Of a DNA stretch of 64,000 bases, positions 1-7,835 are shown in pieces. Positions within the stretch are counted from its first letter, which is position 1, and each line of letters starts with the position of its first letter. Made by a program: the position numbers and the translations under genes. The notes beneath the pieces are model-generated. The model saw only the letters and a list, made by a program, of their open reading frames with translations, searched no databases and was not told the origin of the DNA. This DNA is from Salegentibacter salarius (GTDB lineage: Bacteria; Bacteroidota; Bacteroidia; Flavobacteriales; Flavobacteriaceae): the NCBI RefSeq assembly GCF_900168265.1, contig NZ_FVZF01000003.1, forward strand, positions 62,001 to 126,000, given 5' to 3'.

Positions 1-537
1 TAAAACGGCTACGACTCTTTCGGCTAGAGGCAGATTTACATTTTCAGTAAAGGCTTTTGCCATTTCAGGAACTACTTGATCATTAAGCATCATATTAGCC
101 TGAACCGAAAAGTTATCTCCGGTAATATGCCGGGCTTCAGCTACACAATTTTCGCCGGTATAAGCTGCATTTTTTCCCGATTTTCCAAGAATGGCTAATT
201 GCCGAAAATCGCGACCTTCATCGTTATTAATAAGTGTTTCTATAGCTTCTTCCGGGGTGTAGCCTTCGTTTAAAAGTTTAAGGCCTTCGGGACCAAAAGC
301 AGGATTTACAAAAGATTGGGTGGCAACCACGCCAACTCCAGATTTTCCCCAGGCCACCAGAGGCCCAACCGAAAACCAATGACTTTGAACGCCCACAGCC
401 ATCTCGCCGGTTTTAGCATCCCGGGCTACAATAGAATAGGTATGTGCAAAAGCGTCTCCGCTAATTTCAGAATTTTGGGCTTTACTATTTAAAGTTGAGA
501 TAAATAGTAAAACGCTAAAGAGTAAAAATTGCTTCAT
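1..537 (-). CDS. DUF1028 family secreted protein (3' end beyond window)
   Basis: An open frame runs from an ATG at 537 to the left window edge with no stop (179 codons seen). It starts with a signal peptide (hydrophobic residues 4-16, cleavage near SKAQ). It then shows the DUF1028 pattern: YSIVARD, GVQSHWFSVG, WGKSGVGVVATQ and FGPEGLKLL. DUF1028 proteins have an Ntn-hydrolase-like fold; their substrate is not established. Homologues are usually 220-340 residues, so the C-terminal part is missing here only because of the window edge. The family call is firm, the role unknown. Confidence 0.85.
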   Translation of the reverse strand, partial: MKQFLLFSVLLFISTLNSKAQNSEISGDAFAHTYSIVARDAKTGEMAVGVQSHWFSVGPLVAWGKSGVGVVATQSFVNPAFGPEGLKLLNEGYTPEEAIETLINNDEGRDFRQLAILGKSGKNAAYTGENCVAEARHITGDNFSVQANMMLNDQVVPEMAKAFTENVNLPLAERVVAVL

Positions 538-588
538 AACGCAGGTTTCTGATTAAAAGTTAAAGATAGCGAAACTCTACTGAATTAT

Positions 589-1284
589 TTAAAAAGTATG
601 ATGCAGGCTAAGCTGAATTTGGCCTTTGCTCACATTATCTGTAGTCTGTGTCATATAACCGGCCTGGACTTTAAGATTGTCTTTTAGCGCATAACCCAGT
701 GCTGAATAGAATCGGTTACGATCAAATAATTCTACGCTTCTACCACCGCCAATTTCCCGTTCGCCATTTATGAAGATCTCGTTATATAAGGCAAGATAAA
801 CAGCGTTTTTGTTGAGGTTTTTCTGATTTAAAGGCACATTTAAAAATAAATTATAGCGATAACGGGTTCTAAAATCCTGGTCTTCTACCCAGCGCTGCTC
901 GTATCTAAAGCGGTGTGTGAGGTAAAAACGTTCACTTAATTTATGCGGAAGCAAAGCCTCCTGGTAAATCCTGCTTTCACCTGAAGTATCGTCGCTATCA
1001 CCAAAAGTTCCAGAGGTAATATTACCATATCCAAGAGTGAATTTTACATCTGCATTTTTTGGCGAATAGGTAAGTCCGCCGCGAATAAGTAGTTGCTCTA
1101 AATCGCCACCAAGATTCCAGTTTCTATATTGTATATCTCCCTGGAGACCCCATTGACTCTCGCCAAGATTAGTGTTCCAGAAATACATATACCAGGCGCC
1201 GGTTTGATCTTCATCAATCTGGGCATTGGCAGAAAAGGAAATAAGAAGGCTAAATAGAATTGCGGAAAGAAGTGAATTTTTCAT
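589..1284 (-). CDS. DUF2490 family outer-membrane-like protein
   Basis: A 231-residue protein with a signal peptide (residues 1-21, ending SANAQ). The mature part has the alternating aromatic and polar strands of a small beta-barrel: GAWYMYFWN near the N-terminus, HRFRYEQRW mid-protein, and LSLHHTF ending in the terminal Phe typical of outer membrane proteins. This matches DUF2490, which is common and uncharacterised in Bacteroidetes. A -7 box TATATTTG lies on the minus strand about 14 bases before the start codon, so it probably has its own promoter. Function unknown. Confidence 0.85.
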   Translation of the reverse strand: MKNSLLSAILFSLLISFSANAQIDEDQTGAWYMYFWNTNLGESQWGLQGDIQYRNWNLGGDLEQLLIRGGLTYSPKNADVKFTLGYGNITSGTFGDSDDTSGESRIYQEALLPHKLSERFYLTHRFRYEQRWVEDQDFRTRYRYNLFLNVPLNQKNLNKNAVYLALYNEIFINGEREIGGGRSVELFDRNRFYSALGYALKDNLKVQAGYMTQTTDNVSKGQIQLSLHHTF

Positions 1285-1297
1285 TTTTGCTTTTTCG

Positions 1298-1305
1298 CAA
1301 ATATA
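1298..1305 (-). promoter_or_regulatory. Bacteroidetes -7 box for the DUF2490 gene
   Basis: Reads TATATTTG on the minus strand, an exact match to TAnnTTTG. The start codon is 14 nt away, implying a leader of only a few bases. No TTG is seen at the -33 position. Confidence 0.5.
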
Positions 1306-1331
1306 GCATTCCGCAGTGAAAAAGTATGGTA

Positions 1332-1634
1332 TTACTGCTCTTTCACTTCTGTAACCAGAATATAATCGGGGCCACCATCTACGGGATAACCTTCTATTTT
1401 TGATCCTGAAACTTTGATTTCTTTACCTACAAATTCGTCCAGATTCAATTTTTCACTTTTTAAAGCATAAAAATCCTCTTCTGAATTTAAAACGTGGGTG
1501 CCATATTGGTAAGAAGTAATTCCCTGGTTTTCTATAGTTCCGGTAAGTTGCATTTGTTCTTGTGTTTTTTCCCTGTCACAGGTAGCAGCAAAAAAAATGA
1601 GTCCGGTAAACAGGCTTAGAAAAAAGACTTTCAT
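1332..1634 (-). CDS. Small exported protein, probable lipoprotein, OB-fold-like
   Basis: A 100-residue protein with a hydrophobic N-terminus (residues 3-17) followed by a Cys at 19 in FFAATC, a weak lipobox. The mature part, with LTGTIENQGITSYQYGTHVL and FVGKEIKVSGSKI, resembles small bacterial OB-fold proteins. It lies just upstream of and co-directional with the DUF2490 gene (47 bp gap), but that gene has its own -7 box. Lipid attachment is uncertain because the lipobox is poor. Function unknown. Confidence 0.7.
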   Translation of the reverse strand: MKVFFLSLFTGLIFFAATCDREKTQEQMQLTGTIENQGITSYQYGTHVLNSEEDFYALKSEKLNLDEFVGKEIKVSGSKIEGYPVDGGPDYILVTEVKEQ

Positions 1635-1756
1635 AAAATTTTATTTTGAAAATAAACAATCGAATTAAAGTTAATAAAAGCCGTGAAACTGACTGAAGTT
1701 TTAAGTTATAATATGATAAATTTCTGAAAACATTATTATTTTTGTTGCGCTTACAA

Positions 1757-1828
1757 GGCCTCGTAGTTCAACGGATAGAATAGTCCCGAAGCTTCGGGAT
1801 CCTAAACCTAAGATCCGGGTTTTTAAGG
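1757..1828 (+). pseudogene. Broken tRNA-Arg copy interrupted by a palindrome
   Basis: Bases 1757-1783 are identical to the first 27 bases of the intact tRNA-Arg at 1844. A perfect 16-bp palindrome, TCCCGAAGCTTCGGGA (1784-1799), then replaces the 5' side of the anticodon stem. The CCT anticodon loop and a diverged T-arm start follow (to about 1828), after which similarity ends. There is no 3' acceptor strand, so it cannot form a functional tRNA. The palindrome is close to TCCCGAAGCATCGGGA at 41507-41522, part of a dispersed repeat in this window. Confidence 0.8.
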
Positions 1829-1843
1829 TAAGTTTTAAATATT

Positions 1844-1915
1844 GGCCTCGTAGTTCAACGGATAGAATAGAAGTTTCCTAAACTTTAGATCCAGGTTCGA
1901 TTCCTGGCGAGGCTA
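1844..1915 (+). tRNA. tRNA-Arg (anticodon CCU)
   Basis: A complete 72-nt cloverleaf. Acceptor GGCCTCG (1844-1850) pairs with CGAGGCT (1908-1914, one G-U pair). The D-arm is GTTC/GAAT and the anticodon stem GAAGT/ACTTT, with loop TTCCTAA giving anticodon CCT. The T-arm is CCAGG-TTCGATT-CCTGG and the discriminator is A. CCA is not encoded. It reads Arg AGG codons. Confidence 0.93.
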
Positions 1916-1988
1916 CTTTTTCTGCATTTATCAAAACCCTCAAGAAATTTCAACATCTTCTTAAATAAATCATAGCTTTGTGCTTGAA

Positions 1989-2129
1989 ATGGGGTGCTTG
2001 CCATACGGTAGGCTGAGATGATACCCGGGAGTTTTTACTCGAATCAAGATTCATTTTCTAAAAATGTTTTTCGCCTCGATGTAATTTACTCTGAACCTGA
2101 TCCGGATAATGCCGGCGTAGGGATTTTTT
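1989..2129 (+). ncRNA. TPP riboswitch (thi element)
   Basis: All conserved blocks of the thiamine pyrophosphate aptamer are present in order: GGGGTGC at 1991, GGCTGAGATGATACCC at 2011-2026, CTGATCCGGATAATGCCGG at 2097-2115, and GCGTAGGGA. The region between the two halves is enlarged (about 70 nt), meaning a long P3 arm as in many TPP aptamers. A short GTTG/CAAC hairpin follows at about 2139-2154, before the transporter start at 2199, and may be the expression platform. It sits directly in front of a PnuC-family transporter, which it should repress when TPP is abundant. Confidence 0.95.
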
Positions 2130-2198
2130 AAGCTGAGGTTGTATTTCTGCAACTTTTAGCTACTTCATCACCTCATTTCATTGTAAAATTTGAACGCA

Positions 2199-2804
2199 AT
2201 GATAGAGGATTTCTTTACACAACTTACCTGGTTACAAGCTATCGGAACTACTTTTGGAGTGGTTCAGGTTTTACTGGCAAGAAAAAATAATATCGATAAT
2301 TATCTATTTGGGATCGTTGCCATTCTTATAAGCCTCTGGGTACTTTACCAGTCTAAACTATATGCCGATATCATTTTAAACCTGTATTACCTGGTGATGA
2401 GTATCTACGGATGGTTTTTCTGGAAATTCGGTAAGGAGAAAGAAGAAACCCCAATTTCCTATTCCAGTAAATTGGAGCACTTAAAAGCCCTCGGAATTGT
2501 TTTGGTTTGTTTCACAGGAATGAGTTACTGGCTTCGATTCCATACCAATTCTGATGTTCCTCTTTGGGATGCCGGGGTGAGCGCTTTCGCCTGGGCCGGG
2601 ATGTGGCTTATGGCAAAAAGAAAAATGGAGAACTGGATCTTTCTAAATATCAGCAATGCCATTTCCATTCCTTTACTTATTTACAAAGAATTATACATAT
2701 ATGCCGGTTTGACGATCTTCCTGTTTATAGTAGGAACTTCGGGATATTTTAAATGGCGAAAAATTGTTAAAGCCCATAATGGGCAATTAGCTTCCGCCCA
2801 TTAA
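2199..2804 (+). CDS. pnuT: PnuC-family vitamin transporter, probably thiamine (PnuT)
   Basis: A 201-residue integral membrane protein with about seven hydrophobic segments and PnuC-family signatures: FGIVAILISLWVLYQSKLYAD, YYLVMSIYGWFFW and WIFLNISNAISIPLL. PnuC proteins carry vitamin precursors by facilitated diffusion; members behind TPP riboswitches are assigned to thiamine (PnuT). The riboswitch at 1989-2129 is the basis for the substrate, not the protein sequence. The ATG at 2199 is preferred over a TTG at 2190. No thiamine kinase is adjacent, unlike in some Bacteroidetes loci. Confidence 0.85.
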   Translation: MIEDFFTQLTWLQAIGTTFGVVQVLLARKNNIDNYLFGIVAILISLWVLYQSKLYADIILNLYYLVMSIYGWFFWKFGKEKEETPISYSSKLEHLKALGIVLVCFTGMSYWLRFHTNSDVPLWDAGVSAFAWAGMWLMAKRKMENWIFLNISNAISIPLLIYKELYIYAGLTIFLFIVGTSGYFKWRKIVKAHNGQLASAH

Positions 2805-2854
2805 ATTATAGCCGGGAGTTGTAAATATGGAATTCAATATCTAAATTTTATGTA

Positions 2855-3868
2855 ATGGTAGAAGAGCAGATGCCACAAGAGCTGAAAAAAATATGTTTTG
2901 GGAAAAACCTTTTTCCTGAAAAAATTTTAAGCTGGATCCAGAGAGAAAATCTTTGGAATATATGGGTGCCCAAAAATTACGGCGGATTGGAATTATCATT
3001 TCCCGAAGGGCTTTCCAGACTTCAGGAATTGGCCAGGATTGATGGCAGCCTTGGTTGGACGGTAACTTTATGTAGTGGCGCCAACTATTTTATAGGAAAC
3101 CTGCAACCAGCAGCCGCGAAGGAGATTTTTCAAGATTCAAAAACTACAATTTTGGGAGGAAGCGGAGGCGTTTTTGGAACAACCGAAAAAATTGGTGATG
3201 ATTATAAAATTTCCGGAACCTGGCGCTATGCCACCGGCGCAAATTATTTAACGCATTTTACATTGAATGCTGAAATACAGGAAGATGGTAAACCATTAAA
3301 AAACAAAGATGGGTCGCCCAAAATACTTTCGTTTGTACTTCCCCGGGAAGAGGTAGAAATCATCGAAGATTGGAATAGTATGGGCTTAAAAGCTTCAAGT
3401 ACCCATTCTTTTAAAGTGGAAAATGTTTTAGTTCCTCAACGCTTCAGTTTTATCTATAATGAATTTCATCAGCCTCAGGATATCTTTAAAATTCCGTTTT
3501 CAGTATTTGCCGATCTTACGCTTTGGGTAAATTATATTGGTATGGCAGAACATTTCCTGGCTGCAACTCGTGAACTTAAGCCCGATAAAAGTCTGAATTC
3601 TTTAGCCGAAGTTCTCTCCATTTCCAATCTGAAAGTTGCAGAGTACGCCAAGGAAATTGAGAACAAGATCAATTCAAACAAAGGCATTAATTCAGAATAT
3701 ATTGCAGAAGTCCATTCTTCGGCTTCAAATTCAGTAAAAAATATTTCAAAGAATATGATTGAAATATTTCCTTATCTCGGAATAAAAGCGAGCAGAAACG
3801 ATCAGCCTCTAAACCAGGTTTTCCGTGATTATTTTACGGCAACACAGCATCATATTTTTACGAAATAA
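2855..3868 (+). CDS. Acyl-CoA-dehydrogenase-like flavoprotein
   Basis: A 337-residue protein with an acyl-CoA dehydrogenase N-terminal helical domain (VPKNYGGLELSFPEG, DGSLGWTVTLCSGAN). The FAD-binding beta-domain follows (GGSGGVFGTTEKIGDDYKIS, TWRYATGANY, WNSMGLKASSTHSF). The C-terminal helical domain is short, so it is smaller than a usual 380-residue dehydrogenase. This layout resembles the HsaA/DszC-type flavin-dependent monooxygenase-like group as much as true dehydrogenases. Substrate unknown. It follows the transporter by 50 bp but has no obvious metabolic link to it. Confidence 0.75.
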   Translation: MVEEQMPQELKKICFGKNLFPEKILSWIQRENLWNIWVPKNYGGLELSFPEGLSRLQELARIDGSLGWTVTLCSGANYFIGNLQPAAAKEIFQDSKTTILGGSGGVFGTTEKIGDDYKISGTWRYATGANYLTHFTLNAEIQEDGKPLKNKDGSPKILSFVLPREEVEIIEDWNSMGLKASSTHSFKVENVLVPQRFSFIYNEFHQPQDIFKIPFSVFADLTLWVNYIGMAEHFLAATRELKPDKSLNSLAEVLSISNLKVAEYAKEIENKINSNKGINSEYIAEVHSSASNSVKNISKNMIEIFPYLGIKASRNDQPLNQVFRDYFTATQHHIFTK

Positions 3869-3968
3869 AGTTGATTAAAAGTCAGGAATTTCATCTATTA
3901 AGTTGTAGAAAATGATTATCATGCTAAAAGCGGTATAATGCTGTTTAACAACTGAATAAAATATTAAG

Positions 3969-4643
3969 ATGAAATATAAAATAAGCATAGAGCAAGTAAG
4001 TAATGTAGATGAGATAAGGGAGTATTGGACCAAGGAAGATTATATTCAATTACTGAAAAAATTCGATTTTCCCGATGCTGAAGATTCTGATCCTGAAAAT
4101 TTGAGAGAGCTATTATTTATGGCGATATCAGATTTTGAACCTTCTGAAGCAGCACAATTAGTGTTGGAGTATAAGCTGGGGGAGCAATTATCTGAAGGAC
4201 AAATTGAACAGATATCAAACGATATGCTAATAGATACTGTTTGTGAAGAATATCCTGAAATGGAATTGCAAGCTCCTTTATTCCACGTAAATCAATTACT
4301 TTATAAAGCTTTTAATGGCAAGTTTCCGAGTTCCAGCGCTACAATTATTAATTGTTCTATCACTCCGGTAAATGAAGCTGCCGATTCCAGCTTAAGTAAA
4401 AAATCGGTGTTGAGGTTGTTGAATGATGGCCTATCAGACAGGAATATCGTTAAAAGATTGTTTGAAGAGCAAATGAATGGCGATGCAGAATTTCCGGAGG
4501 CTGAAAATATTATCTGGAATTTAGAAGTATCAGAAAATGATCATTTTAAAATAACAACTTCCGGGAACCTTATTAAAAAAGAAGAGGTGATAGCTTCAGA
4601 ATGGGAAAAGGAAATAGAAGATGAGGACGATTCAGATAAATAA
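3969..4643 (+). CDS. Acidic protein of unknown function
   Basis: A 224-residue, soluble, strongly acidic protein with no signal peptide or membrane segment. It begins MKYKISIEQV and ends in an Asp/Glu-rich tail (EKEIEDEDDSDK). I do not recognise a family. The first half looks helical and the middle (KKSVLRLLNDGLSDRNIVKRL) may be a helix-turn-helix-like or simply helical segment. It stands alone, with 100 bp upstream and a strong terminator 30 bp downstream, which supports it being a real transcription unit. Confidence 0.65.
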   Translation: MKYKISIEQVSNVDEIREYWTKEDYIQLLKKFDFPDAEDSDPENLRELLFMAISDFEPSEAAQLVLEYKLGEQLSEGQIEQISNDMLIDTVCEEYPEMELQAPLFHVNQLLYKAFNGKFPSSSATIINCSITPVNEAADSSLSKKSVLRLLNDGLSDRNIVKRLFEEQMNGDAEFPEAENIIWNLEVSENDHFKITTSGNLIKKEEVIASEWEKEIEDEDDSDK

Positions 4644-4672
4644 CTGAATTAAAAAAATTGTAGAGAATACTA

Positions 4673-4705
4673 AATGCTGCCTTATAATAGGCGGCATTTT
4701 TTTTT
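4673..4705 (+). terminator. Rho-independent terminator
   Basis: Stem AATGCTGCC (4673-4681) pairs with GGCGGCATT (4690-4698) across an 8-nt loop, followed by a run of T. It ends the acidic-protein transcript. Confidence 0.88.
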
Positions 4706-4843
4706 GAATTTTTCGCTGTCTGGTGCTTTGCCACTTCTATTCTTTTAATTCTTTAACATCTGCCTATAATCTTATGTTAATCAATTGAAATTAAACCTGT
4801 TATTTTTTAAATTGAAGCTAAACATTAACCAAAAAATAAAATT

Positions 4844-5047
4844 ATGAGTATTGTAAAAGTAATTGAGGTAATCGCCTCTTCAGAAACAAGTTTTGATGAT
4901 GCAGTTAAAAATGCACTTAAAGAGGCAAGCAAATCTGTAAGTAACATAAAATCTATTTATGTTAAAGAAATGCACGCCAACGTAGATAATAATCAAATAA
5001 CGACCTATGCGGTAAACGCAAAAGTCTCATTTACCGTAAATAAATAG
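4844..5047 (+). CDS. Dodecin family flavin-binding protein
   Basis: A 67-residue protein matching dodecin over its full length: VKVIEVIASSETSFDDAVKNA, then ASKSVSNIKSIYVKEM, and the closing strand TYAVNAKVSFTV. Dodecins form 12-subunit shells that store riboflavin, FMN or FAD, or in some clades CoA. The conserved aromatic that stacks on flavin in archaeal forms (Trp) is not evident; a Tyr lies in the SIYVKE strand. Ligand therefore unknown. It has its own terminator. Confidence 0.9.
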   Translation: MSIVKVIEVIASSETSFDDAVKNALKEASKSVSNIKSIYVKEMHANVDNNQITTYAVNAKVSFTVNK

Positions 5048-5075
5048 TTTCGTTTAAATAGAAATTATAGAAAGA

Positions 5076-5112
5076 GGAAGATAAATTTTTCTTGAGTTTA
5101 TCTTCCTTTTTT
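5076..5112 (+). terminator. Rho-independent terminator after dodecin
   Basis: GGAAGATAAA (5076-5085) pairs with TTTATCTTCC (5097-5106), followed by six T. It separates dodecin from the aceE operon. Confidence 0.88.
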
Positions 5113-5161
5113 AATTACCCATCAAGGCTTCACTATCTCTTTTGAAATCAACAAATAACTT

Positions 5162-7825
5162 ATGGCCAATAGTAAGAAAGACAGTACACAACAGGAAAAT
5201 CAGGAATGGATAGATTCGCTAACCTGGATCATTGAAAATAAATCTACTAAAAGGGCAGAGGAATTACTAAATATTTTACAGGAAGAAGCCAAAAAACATG
5301 ATGTAGAGCTTCCTGAGACACTAACCACGCCTTATCACAATACTATTTCACACGACAAAGAGGAGGATTATCCCGGCGATTTAGAACTGGAAGAAAAGAT
5401 CCTGGCTTATATTAGGTGGAACGCCATGGCCATGGTGGTAAAAGCCAATAAAGCTGATGAAGGAATTGGTGGGCATATCTCTACATACGCCTCTATTGCA
5501 CAACTTTGGGAAGTGGGCTTTCATCATTTTTTTAAGATTGAAAACAATGTACAGGATCAGATATATTTCCAGGGTCACGCTTCTCCCGGGATTTATGCCC
5601 GGGCTTATATGGAAGGGCGCTTAACTAAAAAGAACCTTGAAAATTTTCGCCACGAGGTACAATCTGAAAAAGGCCTTACTTCTTATCCGCACCCACATTT
5701 AATGCCGGATTTTTGGAGTAATCCGACGGTTTCTATGGGTTTGGGCCCCATCCAGGCTATTTATAGGGCTAGATTTAATAAATATCTGCACAACCGCGGA
5801 CTTATAGACGAAGACAATAGTAAAGTCTGGGCATTTATTGGCGATGGAGAGATGGACGAGGTAGAAGCCCGGGGAGCTATTAATATCGCATCAAGGGATA
5901 AACTGGACAATCTCATTTTTGTGGTAGATTGTAATTTACAGCGTCTGGACGGTCCGGTTCGAGGTAACAGCAAAGTTATCCAGGAAATGGAAGGCCTGTT
6001 TCGAGGTGCCGGCTGGAATGTGATGAAACTGCTTTGGGGAAAGGAATGGGATAAACTTATAGAAAAGGATAAAACCGGGAAACTCCGTAAAAAATTAGGT
6101 GAACTTACCGATGGCCAGCTTCAAAAATACGCTTATAGTGACGGAGAATTTCTGCGGAAAGATTTCTTTGAAAGTGATAAAGATCTAAAGAAGTTAGTTG
6201 AAGATTATTCTGATGAAGAATTGGGGAATTTTAAACGTGGTGGCCACGATTCAGAAAAAATATACAATGCCTATAAAGTAGCATTAGAAACAAAGGAAAA
6301 GCCCAGTATTGTTTTGGCACAAACCGTTAAAGGTTATGGCCAGGGCAGTGCCGGTGAGGCCAGCAATGTTTCGCATAAAACCAAAAAATTCAATAAAGAG
6401 CAGCTGGGAGAATTTAGAGACTTTTTTAAGGTGCCGGTTTCAGATAAAGACCTGGAAAAAATTCCATTTATAAAACCGAAGAAAGATAGTGATGAGTTAA
6501 AATACCTGGAGGAAAAGCGAAAAGACCTTGGTGGTTATATTCCGCAGCGAAAAGACAGAAGCTCAAAATTAAAGGCTCCAGATGTAAAAATTTTTGAAAG
6601 CTTTTTAAAAGGATCGGGCGAAGATTACGCGGCAACCACTATGGCCATGGTGCAGATTCTAAGCAAATTGATGAAGGATAAAAATTTGGGAAAATTAATA
6701 GTACCAATTATTCCTGATGAATCCCGAACTTTTGGAATGGAATCCCTTTTTAGACAAGCCGGAATATACGCTCCCCACGGGCAAAAATATGATCCGGTAG
6801 ATGAAGATAGTTTGCTCTATTATAAAGAAGCCAAAAATGGCGCTATAATGGAAGAAGGCATTACCGAATCTGGTTGTATGGCCGAATTTATTGCAGCAGG
6901 GACTACTTATTTGACCCACGGGATCAATACCATTCCGTTTTACTTTTTCTATTCCATGTTTGGTTTTCAAAGAACCGGTGATCTAATGTGGGCTGCGGCA
7001 GATGCAGGTGCAAAAGGTTTCCTGATGGGCGGTATTTCCGGAAGAACCAGTATTCCCGGGGAAGGTTTGCAACACCAGGACGGCCAAAGTCATTTATACG
7101 CGCTGGCATTTCCTAATTTAAGAGCTTACGATCCCGCTTTTGCCTATGAGCTGGCGGTTATTGTAGAAGAAGGAATTAAGAATATGTATATAGATAAAAA
7201 GGATTTGTTTTACTATATCACCATTGGAAATGATACTTATCCTATGCCCGAAATGCCGGAAGATGTGGATAGGGACGCCATTATTAACGGGCTATATAGA
7301 TTCAGAAAATCTAAATCTCGTAAGAAGAAAAAGAAGGCGCATCTATTTGGTAGCGGTGCTATTATGAAAGAGGTACTGGAAGCTGCTGAAATTTTGGAAG
7401 AAAAATTTGATGTGGGCGCCGATATTTGGAGCATTACCAGTTATAAAACTTTATACGATAATGCTATTGATACCGAACGCACTAACCGTCTAAAAGGCCA
7501 GGTAAATAAAGATGAAAATTATATAGAGCAACAGTTGAAGGATGAAAAGGGCACTTTTGTAGCCGCTTCAGATTTTGTGAAGGCGCTTCCCGAAAGCCTT
7601 GCTTCCTATTTCCCCGATGAACTTATTAGTTTAGGTGCCGATGGGTTTGGCAGGAGTGATAATAGGGAAGCTTTGCGTGCTTTCTTTGAGATCGATGCCT
7701 CACATATTGCTTATGCGGCTTTATATGGCCTTGCTAAACAGGATCAAATCAGCATGGAAGAGTTGAAAAAAGCAGTAAAAAAACTAAAAATAGATCCACA
7801 AAAAACCAATCCACGAACGGCTTAA
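5162..7825 (+). CDS. aceE: Pyruvate dehydrogenase E1, homodimeric type
   Basis: An 887-residue protein, the same length as E. coli AceE. It decarboxylates pyruvate with thiamine diphosphate and acetylates the lipoyl group of E2. The early His-rich ThDP/pyruvate site appears as YFQGHASPGIYARA. The ThDP motif is GDGEMDE (about residue 228) followed by VVDCNLQRLDGPVRGN. The second half holds EEGITESGCMAEF and the C-terminal transketolase-like domain (SLGADGFGRSD). It is first in an operon with E2 (10 bp gap) and E3. Many Bacteroidetes instead use an alpha/beta E1, so the AceE type is worth noting. Confidence 0.97.
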   Translation: MANSKKDSTQQENQEWIDSLTWIIENKSTKRAEELLNILQEEAKKHDVELPETLTTPYHNTISHDKEEDYPGDLELEEKILAYIRWNAMAMVVKANKADEGIGGHISTYASIAQLWEVGFHHFFKIENNVQDQIYFQGHASPGIYARAYMEGRLTKKNLENFRHEVQSEKGLTSYPHPHLMPDFWSNPTVSMGLGPIQAIYRARFNKYLHNRGLIDEDNSKVWAFIGDGEMDEVEARGAINIASRDKLDNLIFVVDCNLQRLDGPVRGNSKVIQEMEGLFRGAGWNVMKLLWGKEWDKLIEKDKTGKLRKKLGELTDGQLQKYAYSDGEFLRKDFFESDKDLKKLVEDYSDEELGNFKRGGHDSEKIYNAYKVALETKEKPSIVLAQTVKGYGQGSAGEASNVSHKTKKFNKEQLGEFRDFFKVPVSDKDLEKIPFIKPKKDSDELKYLEEKRKDLGGYIPQRKDRSSKLKAPDVKIFESFLKGSGEDYAATTMAMVQILSKLMKDKNLGKLIVPIIPDESRTFGMESLFRQAGIYAPHGQKYDPVDEDSLLYYKEAKNGAIMEEGITESGCMAEFIAAGTTYLTHGINTIPFYFFYSMFGFQRTGDLMWAAADAGAKGFLMGGISGRTSIPGEGLQHQDGQSHLYALAFPNLRAYDPAFAYELAVIVEEGIKNMYIDKKDLFYYITIGNDTYPMPEMPEDVDRDAIINGLYRFRKSKSRKKKKKAHLFGSGAIMKEVLEAAEILEEKFDVGADIWSITSYKTLYDNAIDTERTNRLKGQVNKDENYIEQQLKDEKGTFVAASDFVKALPESLASYFPDELISLGADGFGRSDNREALRAFFEIDASHIAYAALYGLAKQDQISMEELKKAVKKLKIDPQKTNPRTA

Positions 7826-7835
7826 AAAGATAATT

